Of a stretch of 64,000 bases of DNA, positions 1 through 13,231 are shown piece by piece. The notes beneath the pieces were generated by a model that saw nothing but the letters and a program-made list of their open reading frames with translations, was not told the origin of the DNA and ran no database searches. How positions within the stretch are numbered: position 1 is the stretch's first letter; the number at the start of each line of letters is the position of its first letter. A program made the position numbers and the translations under genes. Source of the stretch: Gibbula magus (taxonomy: Eukaryota; Mollusca; Gastropoda; Trochida; Trochidae); assembly GCA_936450465.1 (NCBI GenBank), contig OW388291.1:36866656-36930655 (forward strand), written 5' to 3'.

Positions 1-718
1 GGTATCCCGAATGCGCCGGTTTTAAATGACCAGCAAAGACGGCACAATATAACAGGAAAATATCATCCTTCCAAATGCAATAACTCATTTTGTAACATGC
101 TTGCTTTTGATATGTACATATAGCTGAAAAAATAATAATGATTATTTATTATTATTTATTATTATTTATTGTTAACGATTATAGTTTGACGAGAGTATAT
201 AGTGATTCAAACCCCGTTGTTAGTTTTAGATGTACATAGCCTTGTAGCTTGTGTGACCATGGTCAGTAACAGTGGCATGCATGCACATTAAATGCTCGTT
301 TAGTTAAGTGTAGACATACGATAATGTCATCATTGTAATATAATTTGTACGAATTATTTTTTTTTTATGATGTAACAATTATAACACTATAATCTATTCA
401 TAGTGAAAATGTCAAAATAAATGAATAACCAATAACCCTGTATTATATAATTTCATGATTGATAAACCAATATCTTTTATAATAAATTGTACATCTGAAA
501 GTTAATTAATGTGCAAACTGCTGTATATTATATACTATGTATGTTAGCTTTTAGTACACAGTCAGTGGACTGGGTTTACAAACATCCTATCTCTATGAAT
601 GCAAACATAGCTGTAAATGTCAAGCACAGATTGCATACTATTTGACCTAATGTCCACAACAATATGATCGTGTTTAATGATCTGGCTAATTGTCGTGCAT
701 GTTCTACAAATTTCTTAA

Positions 719-973
719 AGGGGCTTAAACGTTTTTGCAAATTTTATTTTTTTAATATACACACGCCAATTATCCGTAATAAGCGAAACACATAAAGTGA
801 ACACATTTTATTATTGCGATTAACAAACGCGATTTCTATGGCTATACCGAACCATATTCACTCATTTTCTAATCTGATTGTCCGAAGAGAGAAAGGTGTT
901 TACAATTGGTGACATTATTTTTCAAATACATCTCATCGACTTATTTGAGCGAAAGAAACGTGCTACGACCCCT
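719..973. mobile_element. TTAA-flanked MITE, old internally deleted copy (unit A)
   Basis: TTAA at 715-718 precedes AGGGGCTTAAACG, and the other end, CGTGCTACGACCCCT, is followed by TTAA at 974-977. The termini match the better preserved element at 17098-17450. The interior is about 95 bp shorter than its unit B counterpart at 12234-12581. Because both units carry it at the same place, it inserted before the segmental duplication. TTAA duplications with short inverted repeats are typical of piggyBac-type MITEs. It has no coding capacity. Confidence 0.75.
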
Positions 974-3394
974 TTAAATGGTATGCGAGACGATTCACGC
1001 TCACTGAGTACGACTAATGTAAACAAATACAACTCCAAATATTTGAAACTATTTAACACCAGTCCTCCTGTTCAAAATAGCGAATCACTGTTAGATATCA
1101 TAAGATACAATTCAACAACGTTGATCTCTTTGAAATCATCGATATCTATGTCCAAGATTTTGATTGATTTAAATAACTGCATTGATTAAAAGTGTCTTTG
1201 AAACTGACATAGAACTCTAATGGTTCTCATTTGTATTTCACAAAATTATCTTATTTATTAAATTAACTTATTTATGTAAGTTCAACGTAAATGTACATTT
1301 ATCAAATATTATGAAGGCAAGGTCTAACTTAAATGACACTTCATTTAATTCCAAAAGTTCCAATTTGAGGTCACACATTTATGGTCATGGTTATCAATCT
1401 ATTCCTGAAACAATATTGGAACGGACACAATACGGCGTCATCGCAATAGTAATTCCAGCTATGATATTCAGAGATGATAGGGTATCAAACTAGTGTTGTA
1501 TTTGTTCAGTGTGTACTATGTACATGTAAAACCTATGTACATTGTATATGTAACCCTTATCTAATAGTCATTAGGTTTTTATCATTTAATTAATGTGATG
1601 TTATAATTTATGATCTCATTGACATATATCAAGTAATAAATTACATCATAATTAACTATCCCACGTGTAGTTCACAAGATTGTACTGAGCAACCTCTGGG
1701 GCGGATAACATTGAACGCTTAAAAGCTTGTTCCTAAGTAAAAACAATCATGTCTGGATCCACTTCGCTTGTCAAGTCACCATCAATGTGAAAACGTGTGC
1801 AAGAAAAGTTTTTTTCATCAGTGCAATCAACACTCCTATCTGTTTCTGCAACATGGATTGATTACAGGACAAAAAGTGAAAGTGATATGATAAATCCTAT
1901 CCGATGTAGCTGTTGAAATGTTTGTTAAAGAGATGCATTTATTTAGAAAACTTTCTTTCTGGGCGTGTAGGCAGTGTTCTTGGACTTTTACCAAACGCAT
2001 GCAAATAGTATGTAGGGATGATTTATAATTTATCATGATACTTTTATTGGTTAAACAATCTCGCAGTATAATAGAATTAATGTGTTGAATACATATGATT
2101 TTTATATGGTAGTTTGCAAAGATAGTCATCGCATAATTTAATTGTTTACATATATGATAAAGTTTGTATAATTATATTAAGTACCTTGTACGTGTCAAAC
2201 TGGCAGTCTGCCGAAATAAAGGTTAAACTCAAACAAGAGTGAAGACAACCCTCCAAATGCGGAGCAACTACAACAGTGTATGTTTAACAAACCAGTTACA
2301 AACAAACAAGTTAAGACATGCACATTGAATATGATTAAACTCCCATTAATCAGTGCGTGTGTGTACTGTTGACTTGCACGTGCTTCTTCTGAGAATGATT
2401 TTCATCTTTTTTAATACACCCTTTGAAGGCTTGTGCTTCACCAGTGATGGAGCTTCCGGAAGCACTCACGGCTTCTCTTTATGTCATGGCGATCTGAGAC
2501 CTCGTCAATTCCATGGAATCATAAAAAGTCTTTTTGACTGGTCTTAAGTTCAACTGATCGTATCAAGCGTATTTTCTATTTTAGTTTCAAAATGAATTAT
2601 TTGCCAAATGACAGTAAGATTTGAGTTAGTTTGATGATCAGGTCAGAAGGGTCGAACCAGTGTGGCAATTATGATTCCTGTATTGACTGAATGTGCCCAT
2701 GTCTCAAGAACATTCGAATTATAAAGAATACCTCTCATAAAAGAGACTATATTTTTTACCCTTTTATGTACGAGTGTACAGTTAACTAGTAAACTTGAAC
2801 TTCACTTGAAATATATACGCAAACATATGGATCCATTTATTTTTTGCCATTCATTATGTTGAAATAGGCAAAATATCAACATATATATTGACAGTCACTA
2901 CATAATTATGATTTTCGTTATTACAATATTTCAAAACATGATAAATTATTATTCTGCAATGTAACAAGTTGTACAGTTATCGACACAAAAATATCACCTT
3001 TTGACAACACAAATAATATATCTGTTAAAGCTTTGTGTTCTATGATTACTGTGATTATGTCCCTTAATGAATAAACGATCATTGAGATGAATTTTAAAAG
3101 TTCAATATAGTTGATCAAATTAATAACGTTTTATTTAGAAGGATATTACACTTTTTAAATGTGGTTCCAAAGCCACTAACGATCCAACACTACTTAAGCA
3201 GGTGACTCAGGACATCCACCTGTGTATGATGATTTGTTTTAACGTATCTCTAGCAATATCGTTAGAGATATTTAATGACATGAACATTGCTTATTTCAAG
3301 TTGAGAACTCATTTGCCTTAGCTAAAACGATTTTAATAGTTATTTAATTGATGGCAATTGCATCAAGTGATCTGAGATGAGATGTATTTGGGTT

Positions 3395-3690
3395 TAACGC
3401 TGCTTTCACGCGTATTCCACCTATATCATGGCTGCTCGTATTAGTGCAGGTAGATAGCCAACAACATCAGTATTGGCTTTGCTATGCAGTGCGGCGAAAC
3501 GTGCTAACATGGGCTGAAAATAGCGAACCATGGGTGATACTACGCTTCCATTCGATGTAGCAGCCATACTTTACTGCATGTCGAACAGTTGTCTGCAGCA
3601 GACACAGTCACCGAGCCTCTTGGAATCCTGTACATCTTTTTCCGAAGCCGAAGACGCCTAGTTCGTCATGGTAAATCGTTGTACACATAT
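3395..3690 (-). mobile_element. tRNA-derived SINE, family 1, degraded copy
   Basis: Shares the body of the well-preserved copy at 27782-28074. Common features are a CTGCTTTCACGCGTATTCCA-type block, a GGCTGCTCGTATTAGTGCAG block, a CGAACCATGGGTGATACT block, and the GAACAGTTGTCTGCAGCAG block that adjoins the tRNA-like head. The head at about 3600-3670 is decayed. A fainter version of the first block recurs at 35012, 37280 and, inverted, near 53860. Confidence 0.65.
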
Positions 3691-4654
3691 TGAACAGTAT
3701 ACATGTTATCAATATTAAATAAAGAGTGGTGTTGGCTGATATCAATATGCATAAATAAGAGAACACTTTAGTATCTACTACATTTTAAAATAAAAAACCT
3801 AGGTACAGGCTAATTCCAAGTCCAGACAAAATGATTACACATGCAATTATGAGACCAAGAAACACGAGACATCATTTACAACAAACAAGTGTTGACAGAA
3901 AACCTTTGAGTCTCTTAATTAATATCAAACTATTCGCAGGAGAAGAACCTAATCATTAAAAACATCAAAATACCTAAAACTTCATTCACTGTGGATCAAA
4001 AGAAATCCAATCATTTATCTAGAATATCAGCAAAAGAGGCAGTTTCATTAAGAAACAATTTGTTAGTAAATGTTACACAACTCTGTCAATCTAATTGACT
4101 GGAAATGGACAGATTCGATGACATGGCAGAAGCATAAAGTATTCTGGTAATCCCGAAATAAAACGATCATGTAAAAAGATCAAATAATTGTTATTTTATT
4201 TCGTGATTGATGAAAACCCTTTTCTTGGAGAACACGATCATTCTTCGAAGCACGTGCGTCTTACAATGGATCCACGTTCTGTGATTAGTGAGAGTTTAAT
4301 TCTGAACTAGGCTTGTTGTCTGGGTTGTAAAGGTTTAGTTTGAGGAAGCATACTTACTTAGATTGACGTTAAGAATGTGCTCTCCTTTCGTTCAATTCAT
4401 CGTCCATCCGTTCGTCCAGAAAAACGGGAACTACATAAACCCTCTACCTTATACATGTATATGTACATTGTACCATCTACAACTCCTCATTCATGTTTCG
4501 AGCAATTTCACTATCAATCAGTTGAGAAACATACACTTTTTCCCATTTCTTCCATACAATATCTCAGTTATAGACAATAGTAAACATTTTTATAAAACAT
4601 TATGCTAATTTAGTTTTATAACATCTAATTGCCAATTAAAATTGAAATATATTT

Positions 4655-5100
4655 GACAAGGAATTTCAACAGAATGAATGGGAACATTTTAATTTTATTG
4701 CTAATGGATGCACGCAAAGTGTTAACTTAAAATGGTTTCAATATGAGATAAATCAGAAATTTTGACAACCAACATTTTTTTTTACATAAGATTGGATATA
4801 TTGATTCACCATTGTGTTCTTTCTGTAAACAAGTGCCTGAGAGCCCAATACACTCATTATGTGATTGTATTTATACTAGTAAAGTGTGGAAAGAATTGGC
4901 TAAATGGTTATAAAAGATGGCTGACGGATATATTCATTTTACACCGGAAAATATAATTTTTGGATTTAAGGGAAGAAATAATAACCCACTAAATGCCATT
5001 TGTCTACTAGTGAAACAAACAATCTATGCAATAAGCAGAAAAGGTAAGATACCTAACTTGAAATGTATCCAAAAGGAAATATAAAGGTATTACTGGGTAC
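4655..5100 (+). pseudogene. LINE 3' fragment, RT C-terminal zinc-knuckle region, broken (unit A)
   Basis: Collinear with the open 17509-17907 fragment but with frameshifts and stops, so only pieces such as the 64-residue frame at 4762 stay open. The Cys-rich core and the following hydrophobic KQTIYAISRKG segment can still be read across different frames. It is a dead 5'-truncated LINE remnant. Confidence 0.6.
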
Positions 5101-8100
5101 AATGTAATACTATGTAAATACATTGCCTTTACAAACAATAGGCAGCCCAGATTCTATTCATTTTGGTCCTCTTTCCACACATTATTTAGACATTAAGAAA
5201 ATGAAATAAAATTTTGTGAATAATACAGATAGATTTTGAAAGCCATAAACATATTGCAAATGTCCATGAACTTCAATACATGCAAAATGGATCTTTGTGT
5301 TTATTGACATGTGAACATCTTGATGTATACATCTATGAACCTGTTAACATCTGATGGGAAATAAAAACATAAACAAAATGTTTCGAGCAATTTCTTTGAA
5401 ACTGTACACATGTTTTGGATATACATTGTACATAGGTCATACCCATAACGGTGGTACGTATGGAGCGATTTCATGAAGACATTTACTGCTATAGCCTTGA
5501 CTGTCCGCGAATGCGTTTCCGTTTTCATACTGACAATACTAATCTTGTATAACCTACACTCCCAACTTCCTTTAACCAATCCAAGATATACATGTTTTGG
5601 ATATACAAATTTGATGTGTATTAAAACTCAGGGCTGATTCGAGGAATCAACAACATTTTTTAATCCTTATTCTTTTTGACATTATTGGTATTATTATTCC
5701 AAAGTTTTCAGCAAAAATGGAACTTGCAAATACAACGCTGATAGAACCTGGTGTGTTCTGGTGGTACAAGTTTTATTGGACCCAAGCATTACAGGCAGTA
5801 ATTCAACATGTTCGTATGTGTACCAACAGAACACACGGCAGGGCTTGTTTTGCTCTCAGATCAATTATGTCAATAATAATTGACTATATCATCCATGGAC
5901 ACATCTATTTTTACATTCAACGTTTACCTACGTGCTATATGACTCACACTTAACTGCGATTTATATTTTGTTAAAGTACATGTAGCCGACAGTCACGGTG
6001 TTAACCAATCAAGTACATTATCACTTAAAAACTAGAGCAAATAATAACACATATATTTAGTTACTCTGAATCTGTATAATTTCAAATCAATGTTTGTGCA
6101 AACCAGAAGCTTTACAACAGTACATGGCTCTCACAAAGTTCTAGTTAATCATGTTTCATCTGGTTTTAGGGTTTATCTGATCATGTGGATAACATAGCTT
6201 AATCCATTTACAAATGCTTGCTGTGACCTTAGGAGCTTATTACATGTACAAGACCATGTTGTTTGGCTTTCCTTATCAAACAACTGGGAATATTAGGAGT
6301 TACAAATTAAAATACCTACTGGCGGTTACTTAAGTCCATTGCTAAAATGGTTTCTTTCTTTTACCCCGTAGCAGTCCTAATAACAAATGCACCTTAAAAT
6401 TACGGGTCCATACTGTAATACAAGTATTTGTATCAACGAAAGCAGTGAGGAGAAATAAAAACGGTTGAAAACTATTGTTTTGGGATACAGATTCAAGCGA
6501 TGTTGAGTGTTGGTAAAACTGTGATATGCAAGATTTTACGACTTGTAAGACTTATAATGTGTGCTATTGTTAAAAAGTATTTTCCTAAAATGTTAATATT
6601 TTGAAAAAAAAGAAGATTATGAACTGACATGAAAATAAAACTATCATACTCTACCGTTTGAAATTGTGAGCACCTTTTCCCCAAACATGTCTCTATCAAA
6701 TACATTCAAAATCTAGTTTCCCCAGTATTGCGTTGTAAACTCTCTTAAAAGTGTTGAGGCGTTTCATCTGTACGAGAGTATATTTCATATTTTAAAATAT
6801 CAATTATGTCTAATGATGAAAATCATAGCTTCGTAGTGACTTTAACTATGAAATTTGGGAGATATGTTGCCTATTTAACATAATAAATATATGCTTCAAA
6901 TAAATGTATCTATATGTTTGCGTCCCTCTTTCAAGTTGTCTTTTAGTTATCTTTGTTAGCTCTACATCTGTACACAAAAGATAAAACCAAATTTCGTCTC
7001 GTTTTACTTTTTATTTTAAATGTTCTTTGGATCTGGGTCAGTAAATACAGGAATCGTCACACTGGTTCTAGCCTACTGACCTGGTAATGGAACTAACCAA
7101 CATCTTACTATCATTTGGCAAATGTTGCGGACTAAATTATTCAAAGCAAGAAAAATATGCTTATTACAACCAGTTAAAATAAAGACAAGATTGGGACCTA
7201 TGTGTCTGGAAGTGCCCTGATTCCTGATCGCCATGACACAAAGATTAGCCGTGAACGCATGAATGCTCACGTCTTTGATTGATGTATTTAAAAAGACGAA
7301 AACCATTCACAGAAGCACGTGCAAGAGTTAACGGTTCACACACGCACTGATTAATTGGTGTTTAATCATAATCGTAATAAATGTCTTGTTTAAGCGGTTT
7401 TAGTTAAACATCCATTTATTATAAGTTGCACAGAATTTGTCGGGTTATGTTGACTCTTGTTTGAGTTTTAACTTTATAATTCGGAATATTCAGATAGGCC
7501 TTGGCATTTCAGTTTCATGTTTTTGCCCCGTAATCATCAACATGTTGCAAAAACAGATAGGATTGTTGATTGCACTGATTTTAAACTTTTCTTGCAGTTT
7601 TTCACATTGATTGTAACTTGACAGGACGAGAGGATCAACATATTGATTTTTGTTACGATGAGACAACGAACATGCTCGTTAAGCAATTAATAGAGAAAAG
7701 AAGAAGATTTTGGGGTTTTGTTTAAACTATTTTATTATTACGGAAAACGATTTGAAACAAGTGATCCAACTTGAAATACCCTCTCCGTTGTATTTATAAA
7801 ATTGATTTACAAATATAGAAGCAAAACGACATAAAATAAACAATAAGAGAGAGAGAAGAGATAAAGAGAAACATAATGACATTTTAATGCTGCATATCTA
7901 AGTGCACAATAACTATTATTTAATCAATGGTCATGACGTCACTCTATTGTGTTATCAGTTGATTATTATTTAGGAATCTACTGGTCATTAACTGTCCCAG
8001 TCAGGAGGGGTGTTAGGTTTAGACATTTTCAGTAGTGGCACATTTTTCGAGACTGATGTATTTTGTTTTGACGTATAGGATAGAATCTCAAAATATCTAG

Positions 8101-8132
8101 ACAACTATAGACAAATTAATTTTTGTAATGCA

Positions 8133-8204
8133 TGAACCTGGAATCGAACATGCAACCCTTCACTTGGTAGATCAGCGCTTCTAACCACTAGGCCACAAGT
8201 CGCT
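8133..8204 (-). mobile_element. tRNA-like segment (Pol III A/B boxes), SINE head or tRNA relic
   Basis: On the minus strand, GTGGCCTAGTGGTTAG resembles a tRNA A-box/D-arm. About 35 nt later TGTTCGATTCC resembles the B-box/T-arm. The total span is near tRNA length, but a clean acceptor stem is not obvious and it lies inside a mobile insertion. I therefore read it as a SINE head rather than a functional tRNA gene. Confidence 0.5.
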
Positions 8205-8501
8205 GTTAGAAACCTTAGGATTGTTTGTCAGTAAGAATCCCGCGTTCTATTCAATGCACGGAAGGCATGAAAAGGCAAATTTTAAGCTGTCAATCAGATC
8301 GCTTCGCGTGGAAGTTTTGCGCTGCACGTGCGTGGAAGAATCCATTTCATGAGGGTCGCAGCTACTTGTACCATATCCGATGAATGAGCACCGAAATTTG
8401 CAAAATAATTGATTTTGGTGTCCCATAATTGAAATTTATTGTTTCAAATGTAAAATGATCACATATGCATGTTTCGTGACGTCATACATGGATTAAGATG
8501 T

Positions 8502-8600
8502 AGAATGCATTCGGAGCAGTGGATTCGTTAAAAATAATCAACTCGCCCCTTCGGGGCTCGTTGATTATTTTTAACGAATCCACAGCTCCTCATGCATTCT
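8502..8600. repeat. Hairpin, ~48-bp arms with TTC loop
   Basis: The arms at 8502-8549 and 8553-8600 pair almost fully (AGAATGCAT...AATCAAC against GTTGATT...ATGCATTCT), with a few mismatches near the GC-rich tip CCCCTTCGGGG. It sits at the right end of the unit A-specific insertion. Confidence 0.85.
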
Positions 8601-10316
8601 CCATTACCTAACTGTAATACCTCTCTTATTCTAATAATAGTTTCCAGGCATATATTCCTAATTAATTTCAATCGTTCGTCAGGATGATGGAGTTATTCAT
8701 GAATATGAAAATGCAAACTACAAGCATCCGTATTTCTTTATAAACACTGATATCTAAACATTAACTGTGAGATGTACCCCAATCTATTATTTTAATTTTT
8801 CAAAAGTTGCTATAATAACATACACATTTTTAAAATACACTGTACAAAATAGAAAACTGAAGTCGGAATGACAACATTGGAATCCGATTTAAGTGTTCTG
8901 AGATCAAAAGTTGTTTGATCATCATCACATCATGAGATCTTCATGACAAAGATTTCCTTGAGAATTGGAAGACAGTTTCCTGTGATCTCATCTGCGAGGT
9001 TCATTATTCATTCAAACTGCGGCTAATAAGACAGTTGAAGGTCTTGATATTCGTCAGCAGTGATTGAAGAAGTTGTTTTAAATCGATTTGATTGAATTCT
9101 ACTAAATCACGTAGTATGGAGGCAATGTATTCGCGCCAACGATTGTAACCATGTCATTATTTGAACCTTGACTTTGCTGAAGGCTATAATATTGAAAACC
9201 ATTTCATTCGGGTTTCAATGTCACTTAGATCTCCCTTTCACTGACATTCAAAGCATCCTCCTCTAAGTCGAGACATAAATAATTGTTCGTAGCACTTGTG
9301 CACGATCTGCACAATTTATATTGTTTGATTGAGATGTGTTATTTCTTAATGATCAATTTTCAAATGTAATCATTCTAGTATACTTTGATCGCAAAAATAA
9401 ATTGTCATATATAATGGAGAAGTTTAAATACACTATTAAAGAAGGTAATACACAAAAAGAAACTAGTATATTCACAGATTGAAATTTTATTGACAGAAAT
9501 GCATTTTACATGTATCTCCAAGTATTGTAATTGTTCTTATAGTGGTGAACTCTTGTACAATAATGTACAAAATTAATTGCCATAAATACCGACAAAACTT
9601 CGCTACAACGGCTCTACACAACGTCATGTGACGAATTTAACGAACATTCCAAACGTTGAGGTAATGAAAATGGTAAAAGCAGTCTATGGTTAATGATATA
9701 CGAGTTGGCAAGTGACGCTTCGACACATATACTATAAACCAGCAAGTGACGATAACGATATTGAAATATGATTGTCTTCCCTCAACAATGAAGTCGTTTC
9801 ATCTGAATACAGATGGTCTTGTCTAGATGTCTTTAGCTTATGACTGTATTCATTTGTAATACATCAGCTACAAAAAGTACATAAGACGAACACCAAAAAC
9901 ACCATGTCAAATGCAGTGAAATCCTGTCCCGATAAGAAGTGCTTGAATTGTGGATGTCATATACAGGAACTATACATCTTCACGAAAATCAAGCATATTA
10001 ACAACTTCAATCATACAAATAATTATCAAAAGGCAGATTAATAGACCATCATTCCTAATCACATATCTAGATTTGACCTAAATCTGTATGAAAAGGGATA
10101 GTTTGATATACCTTCCTGGAAAGAAATGTCTCTCTTTGATTCTACAACGGTTAACGTTGGCAAGGAGAAGGGCTTCTTCGTCAATCATTGGCAGATGACG
10201 ATGTTTTAGTTAAGGACTCACTGGAGTTGTAGGTACAAGGGAATTTACTTCTACTATTCATATATATATATTTACGTAAGTTTGGTTACGTGTACATTTT
10301 CAGACAGGAATTTAAA

Positions 10317-11448
10317 TAAGTTTATGTTACAATCACGTTATTAGGGATTGGTAAAATTGTGTTTGAAAAAATCAGATTTAAACATCATTTGTTAATGATT
10401 AATCCATTACTTAACACACTTTCTGTTAGTCTAGTCCACTTCCAACATGAATGGTGTGTTTCTTTTGTTTCATCAATCAATGAGACATTGAGGTTTATAA
10501 ACTTATCACTCCCAAATTGTGTGTGCTTATTAATTATGTCCTGGTCAATTATTACACAATTTGACAATTAAACGTGGCTGTCAATGGATGATTTATCGCA
10601 CTCATAATTGTTGAAAGTCAATCTATCATGTGCAATCTATCATGAGAAGTAATGCCAAGTGACAAAACGTATAATAACATCGGTCTCTAAACGCAATATA
10701 TATCATTGCAATGTTCAATATTATGAATATGCATCAGTAAGCAGATTATGATTTACGTTCATTAGCATCGACCTAGCGACAATTATTACAGAGATTAATA
10801 TATTTAAGTTAATTTCAGCTTCCCGACAATTATTTTAAAGTGAGAGTTGAGATACACATCTGGAGACAGACAAGTGAATCGGGGTAATTAGTTGAAACAT
10901 CCATTTCTCATTAGGGTGACTTTCTTTGTCTGCTTAAATGACACACTAGATTGTTTTCTCTTTCTGTAAAGAAGGTCAATGGGTTTAATTAGCCTTTGCC
11001 TTCAGATTTCTCACACCAGACTGCAGTTTGATTGGTTCCTGGTCAACACCGAAGTGATCGACGAGTCTCTGAGAACCCATGTTGTTTAAATTCCAAAACG
11101 TTGAGACATATTAATGCGCTTTATATATTACACTGATCGATCAGATTATTAAGAAGCCATTTCCAGACATTCATTGATGAACTTCCGCTGAAGGAAGTAA
11201 AATCACAAGCGAAGAACTCACCGTGGTCATTAATAGGTGTGACAGCAAGCTGATGTGTTAAGGTATCAGTATAGCCCAATCCAATACAGGCTTTGCTTTG
11301 AGATCTGGCACACCAACCAGCGTACGCCGCCAAAAGCCGCGTAACGAATGCGTCACTAAATTGAAACCCTAACATACTGTTTTAAGCTGTAGGCAGATTG
11401 AGACTGTAGGTAGAATTGGACGCTACCGAACCCGGCGCACGTCTGAGG
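10317..11448. other. Unique spacer between the duplicated units
   Basis: Not repeated after unit B. AT-rich over most of its length. The last ~350 bp are more GC-balanced and include a minus-strand open frame (11375-11121). Nothing else recognised. Confidence 0.6.
11121..11375 (-). CDS. Small open frame, unrecognised, possible exon
   Basis: 84 residues with balanced composition, starting MLGFQFSDAFV and ending WLLNNLIDQCNI. It stands out from the Lys/Ile/Tyr-rich random frames elsewhere in this AT-rich DNA. A pyrimidine-containing CTGCCTACAG lies about 15-25 nt upstream on the same strand and could act as a splice acceptor. I recognise no domain. It could be an exon fragment, a transposon relic or chance. 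It lies in the unique spacer, so the duplication gives no test of conservation. Confidence 0.18.
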   Translation of the reverse strand: MLGFQFSDAFVTRLLAAYAGWCARSQSKACIGLGYTDTLTHQLAVTPINDHGEFFACDFTSFSGSSSMNVWKWLLNNLIDQCNI

Positions 11449-12233
11449 GGTATCCCGAATGCGCCGGTTTGAAATGACCAGCAAAGGCGGCACAATATTA
11501 CAGAAAAATATCACCCTTCCAAATGCAATAACTCATTTTGTAACATGCTTGCTTTTGACATGTACATATAGCTGACTTTTTAAAAAATAATAATGATTAT
11601 TTATTATTATTTATTATTAACGAGTATAGTTTGAGGGGAGTATACAGTGATTCAAATCCCGTTGTTAGTTGTAGATGTACATAGCCTTGTAGCTTTTGTG
11701 TCCATGGTCAGTAATAGTGGCATGCATGCACATCAACTGCTCTTTTTAAGTGTAGAGATAATTTCGTCATTGTAATATAATTTGTACGAATTATTTTTTG
11801 TTTTATGATGTAACAATGGTTGGTTACTCTATAATCTATTCATAGTAAAAATGTCAAAATAAATGAATAACCAATAAACCTGTATTATATAATTAAATGT
11901 GTGTTTGAGCTCTGTTTGTTGAAGTCGTCTCGTGTACCCTCTGCTAATTTTATTAGTGCTCTTTATGATTGATGAACAAATATTTTTTATAATATATTGT
12001 ACATCTGAAAGGTAATTAATATGCAAACTACTGTATATTATATACTAATGTAAGTATATATTTTAGCTTCTAGTACACAATCAGTGGACTGGATTTACAA
12101 ACATCATATCTCTATGAATGCATACATAGCTGTAAATATCAAGCACAGATTGTATACTATATGACCTAATGTCCACACCAATATGATCGTGTTTAATCCT
12201 CTGGCTACTTGTCGTGCATGTTCTACCTCTTAA

Positions 12234-12581
12234 AGGGTCTGAAGCACGGTTTTTGCAAATTTTATTTTTTTAAATTTTCGATTTATAATGATAGTTTATG
12301 TCGTTTATATTCACTTTAGAGAGTATAACATCTGTTTGCACACACCAATTATCGGTAGTGCTAATAACGATGTTGCGTATAAAGCGAAACACATAAAGTG
12401 AACATATTTTATTATTTCGAATAACGAAAACGATTTCCATGGCTTAACCAAAGCGTGTACACTCATTTTCTAAATTGATTGTCCGAAGAGAGAAAGGTAT
12501 TTTACTATTTGTGACATTATTTTTCAAATACATGTCAATGACTTACATGTGTTTGAGTGAAAAAAACGTGCTACTGCCACT
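12234..12581. mobile_element. TTAA-flanked MITE, old copy (unit B)
   Basis: Counterpart of 719-973. TTAA flanks lie at 12230-12233 and 12582-12585. The right terminus AAAAAACGTGCTACTGCCAC matches the family and the left terminus is mutated. Its length of about 348 bp is close to the full-length copy at 17098-17450. Confidence 0.75.
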
Positions 12582-13212
12582 TTAAATGGTGTGCGAGAAG
12601 AATCACGCTCACTGAGTACGACCAATGTAAACATATACAACTCCAAATATTTGTAACTATTTAACACCAGTCCTCCTTGTTCAAAGTAGCGAGTCACTGT
12701 TAAATATCATAAGATACAATTTAGAACAACGTTGATCTCTTTGAAATCATCGATATCTATGTCCAAGATTTTGATTGATTCAATGAACTGCATTGATTAA
12801 AAGTGACTTTAAAACTGACATAGAACTCTAATGGTTCTCATTTGTATTTCACAAAATTATCTTTCCCATGAAATATCAAGTGAACTTATTTATGTAAGTT
12901 CAACGTAAATGTACATTTATCAAATATTATGAAGGCATGGTCTAACTTAAATGACACTTCATTTAATTCCAAAAGTTCCAATTAAGGTCACACATTTATG
13001 GTCATGGTTATCAATCTATTCCTGAAACAATATTGGAACGGACACAATACATCGTCATCGCAATAATAAGTCCACCTATGATATTCAGAGATGATAAAGT
13101 ATCAAACTATGTATTTGTTCAGTGTGTAATATGTACATGTCAAACCTATGTAAATTGTAACTCTTATCTAATAATCATTACGTTTTTATCATTTGATTAA
13201 TTTTATGTTATA

Positions 13213-13231
13213 ATATATATATATATATATC
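13213..13231. repeat. (AT)n microsatellite
   Basis: A run of alternating AT in unit B. The unit A counterpart near 1600 lacks it, so it arose or expanded after duplication. Confidence 0.85.

Larger units (their letters stand above)
1715..7690. mobile_element. Foldback-like structure with ~1 kb inverted arms (unit A)
   Basis: The left arm (about 1715-3000) reappears reverse-complemented at about 6700-7690. Matching landmarks include GCAATCAACACTCCTATCTG near 1826 against CAGATAGGATTGTTGATTGC near 7553, AACCAGTGTGGCAATTATGA against its complement near 7055, and CGCAAACATATGGATCC against its complement near 6920. The arms are diverged. The centre contains a SINE (about 3395-3690) and a LINE 3' fragment (about 4655-5100), so it is a compound region. 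It could be a large-inverted-repeat DNA transposon or two inverted copies of one dispersed repeat. No transposase is visible. Confidence 0.55.
7919..8608. mobile_element. ~690 bp unit A-specific insertion with terminal hairpin and tRNA-like segment
   Basis: Unit A and unit B agree up to AATAACTATTAT and again from ACTGTAATAC, but A has about 690 extra bp between. ATTATTTAA on the left and ATTACCTAA on the right may be an imperfect target duplication of about 9 bp. The right end is a long hairpin (8502-8600). A reverse-strand tRNA-like segment lies at 8133-8204. No open frame of note is present. The element class is unresolved. Confidence 0.7.
1..10316 (+). repeat. Segmental tandem duplication, unit A (left edge outside window)
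   Basis: The window opens with GGTATCCCGAATGCGCCGGT, which recurs at 11449. Sequence then runs collinear with 11449-22596 to the shared end TTCAGACAGGAATTTAAA. Similarity by eye is high throughout, with substitutions and small indels, so the duplication is not brand new. Unit A lacks three insertions seen in unit B and has one of its own (about 7919-8608). It also lacks about 270 bp present in B at 20265-20540. No intact gene is visible inside; short open frames are frameshifted or absent in the partner copy. Confidence 0.93.

Noticed and set aside
878..1189. 103-codon open frame
   Set aside because: Starts inside a decayed TTAA MITE and is not preserved in the unit B copy, where indels break it.
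8133..8204. Functional tRNA gene
   Set aside because: A/B-box-like motifs are present but no clean acceptor stem, and it lies in a unit A-specific mobile insertion.
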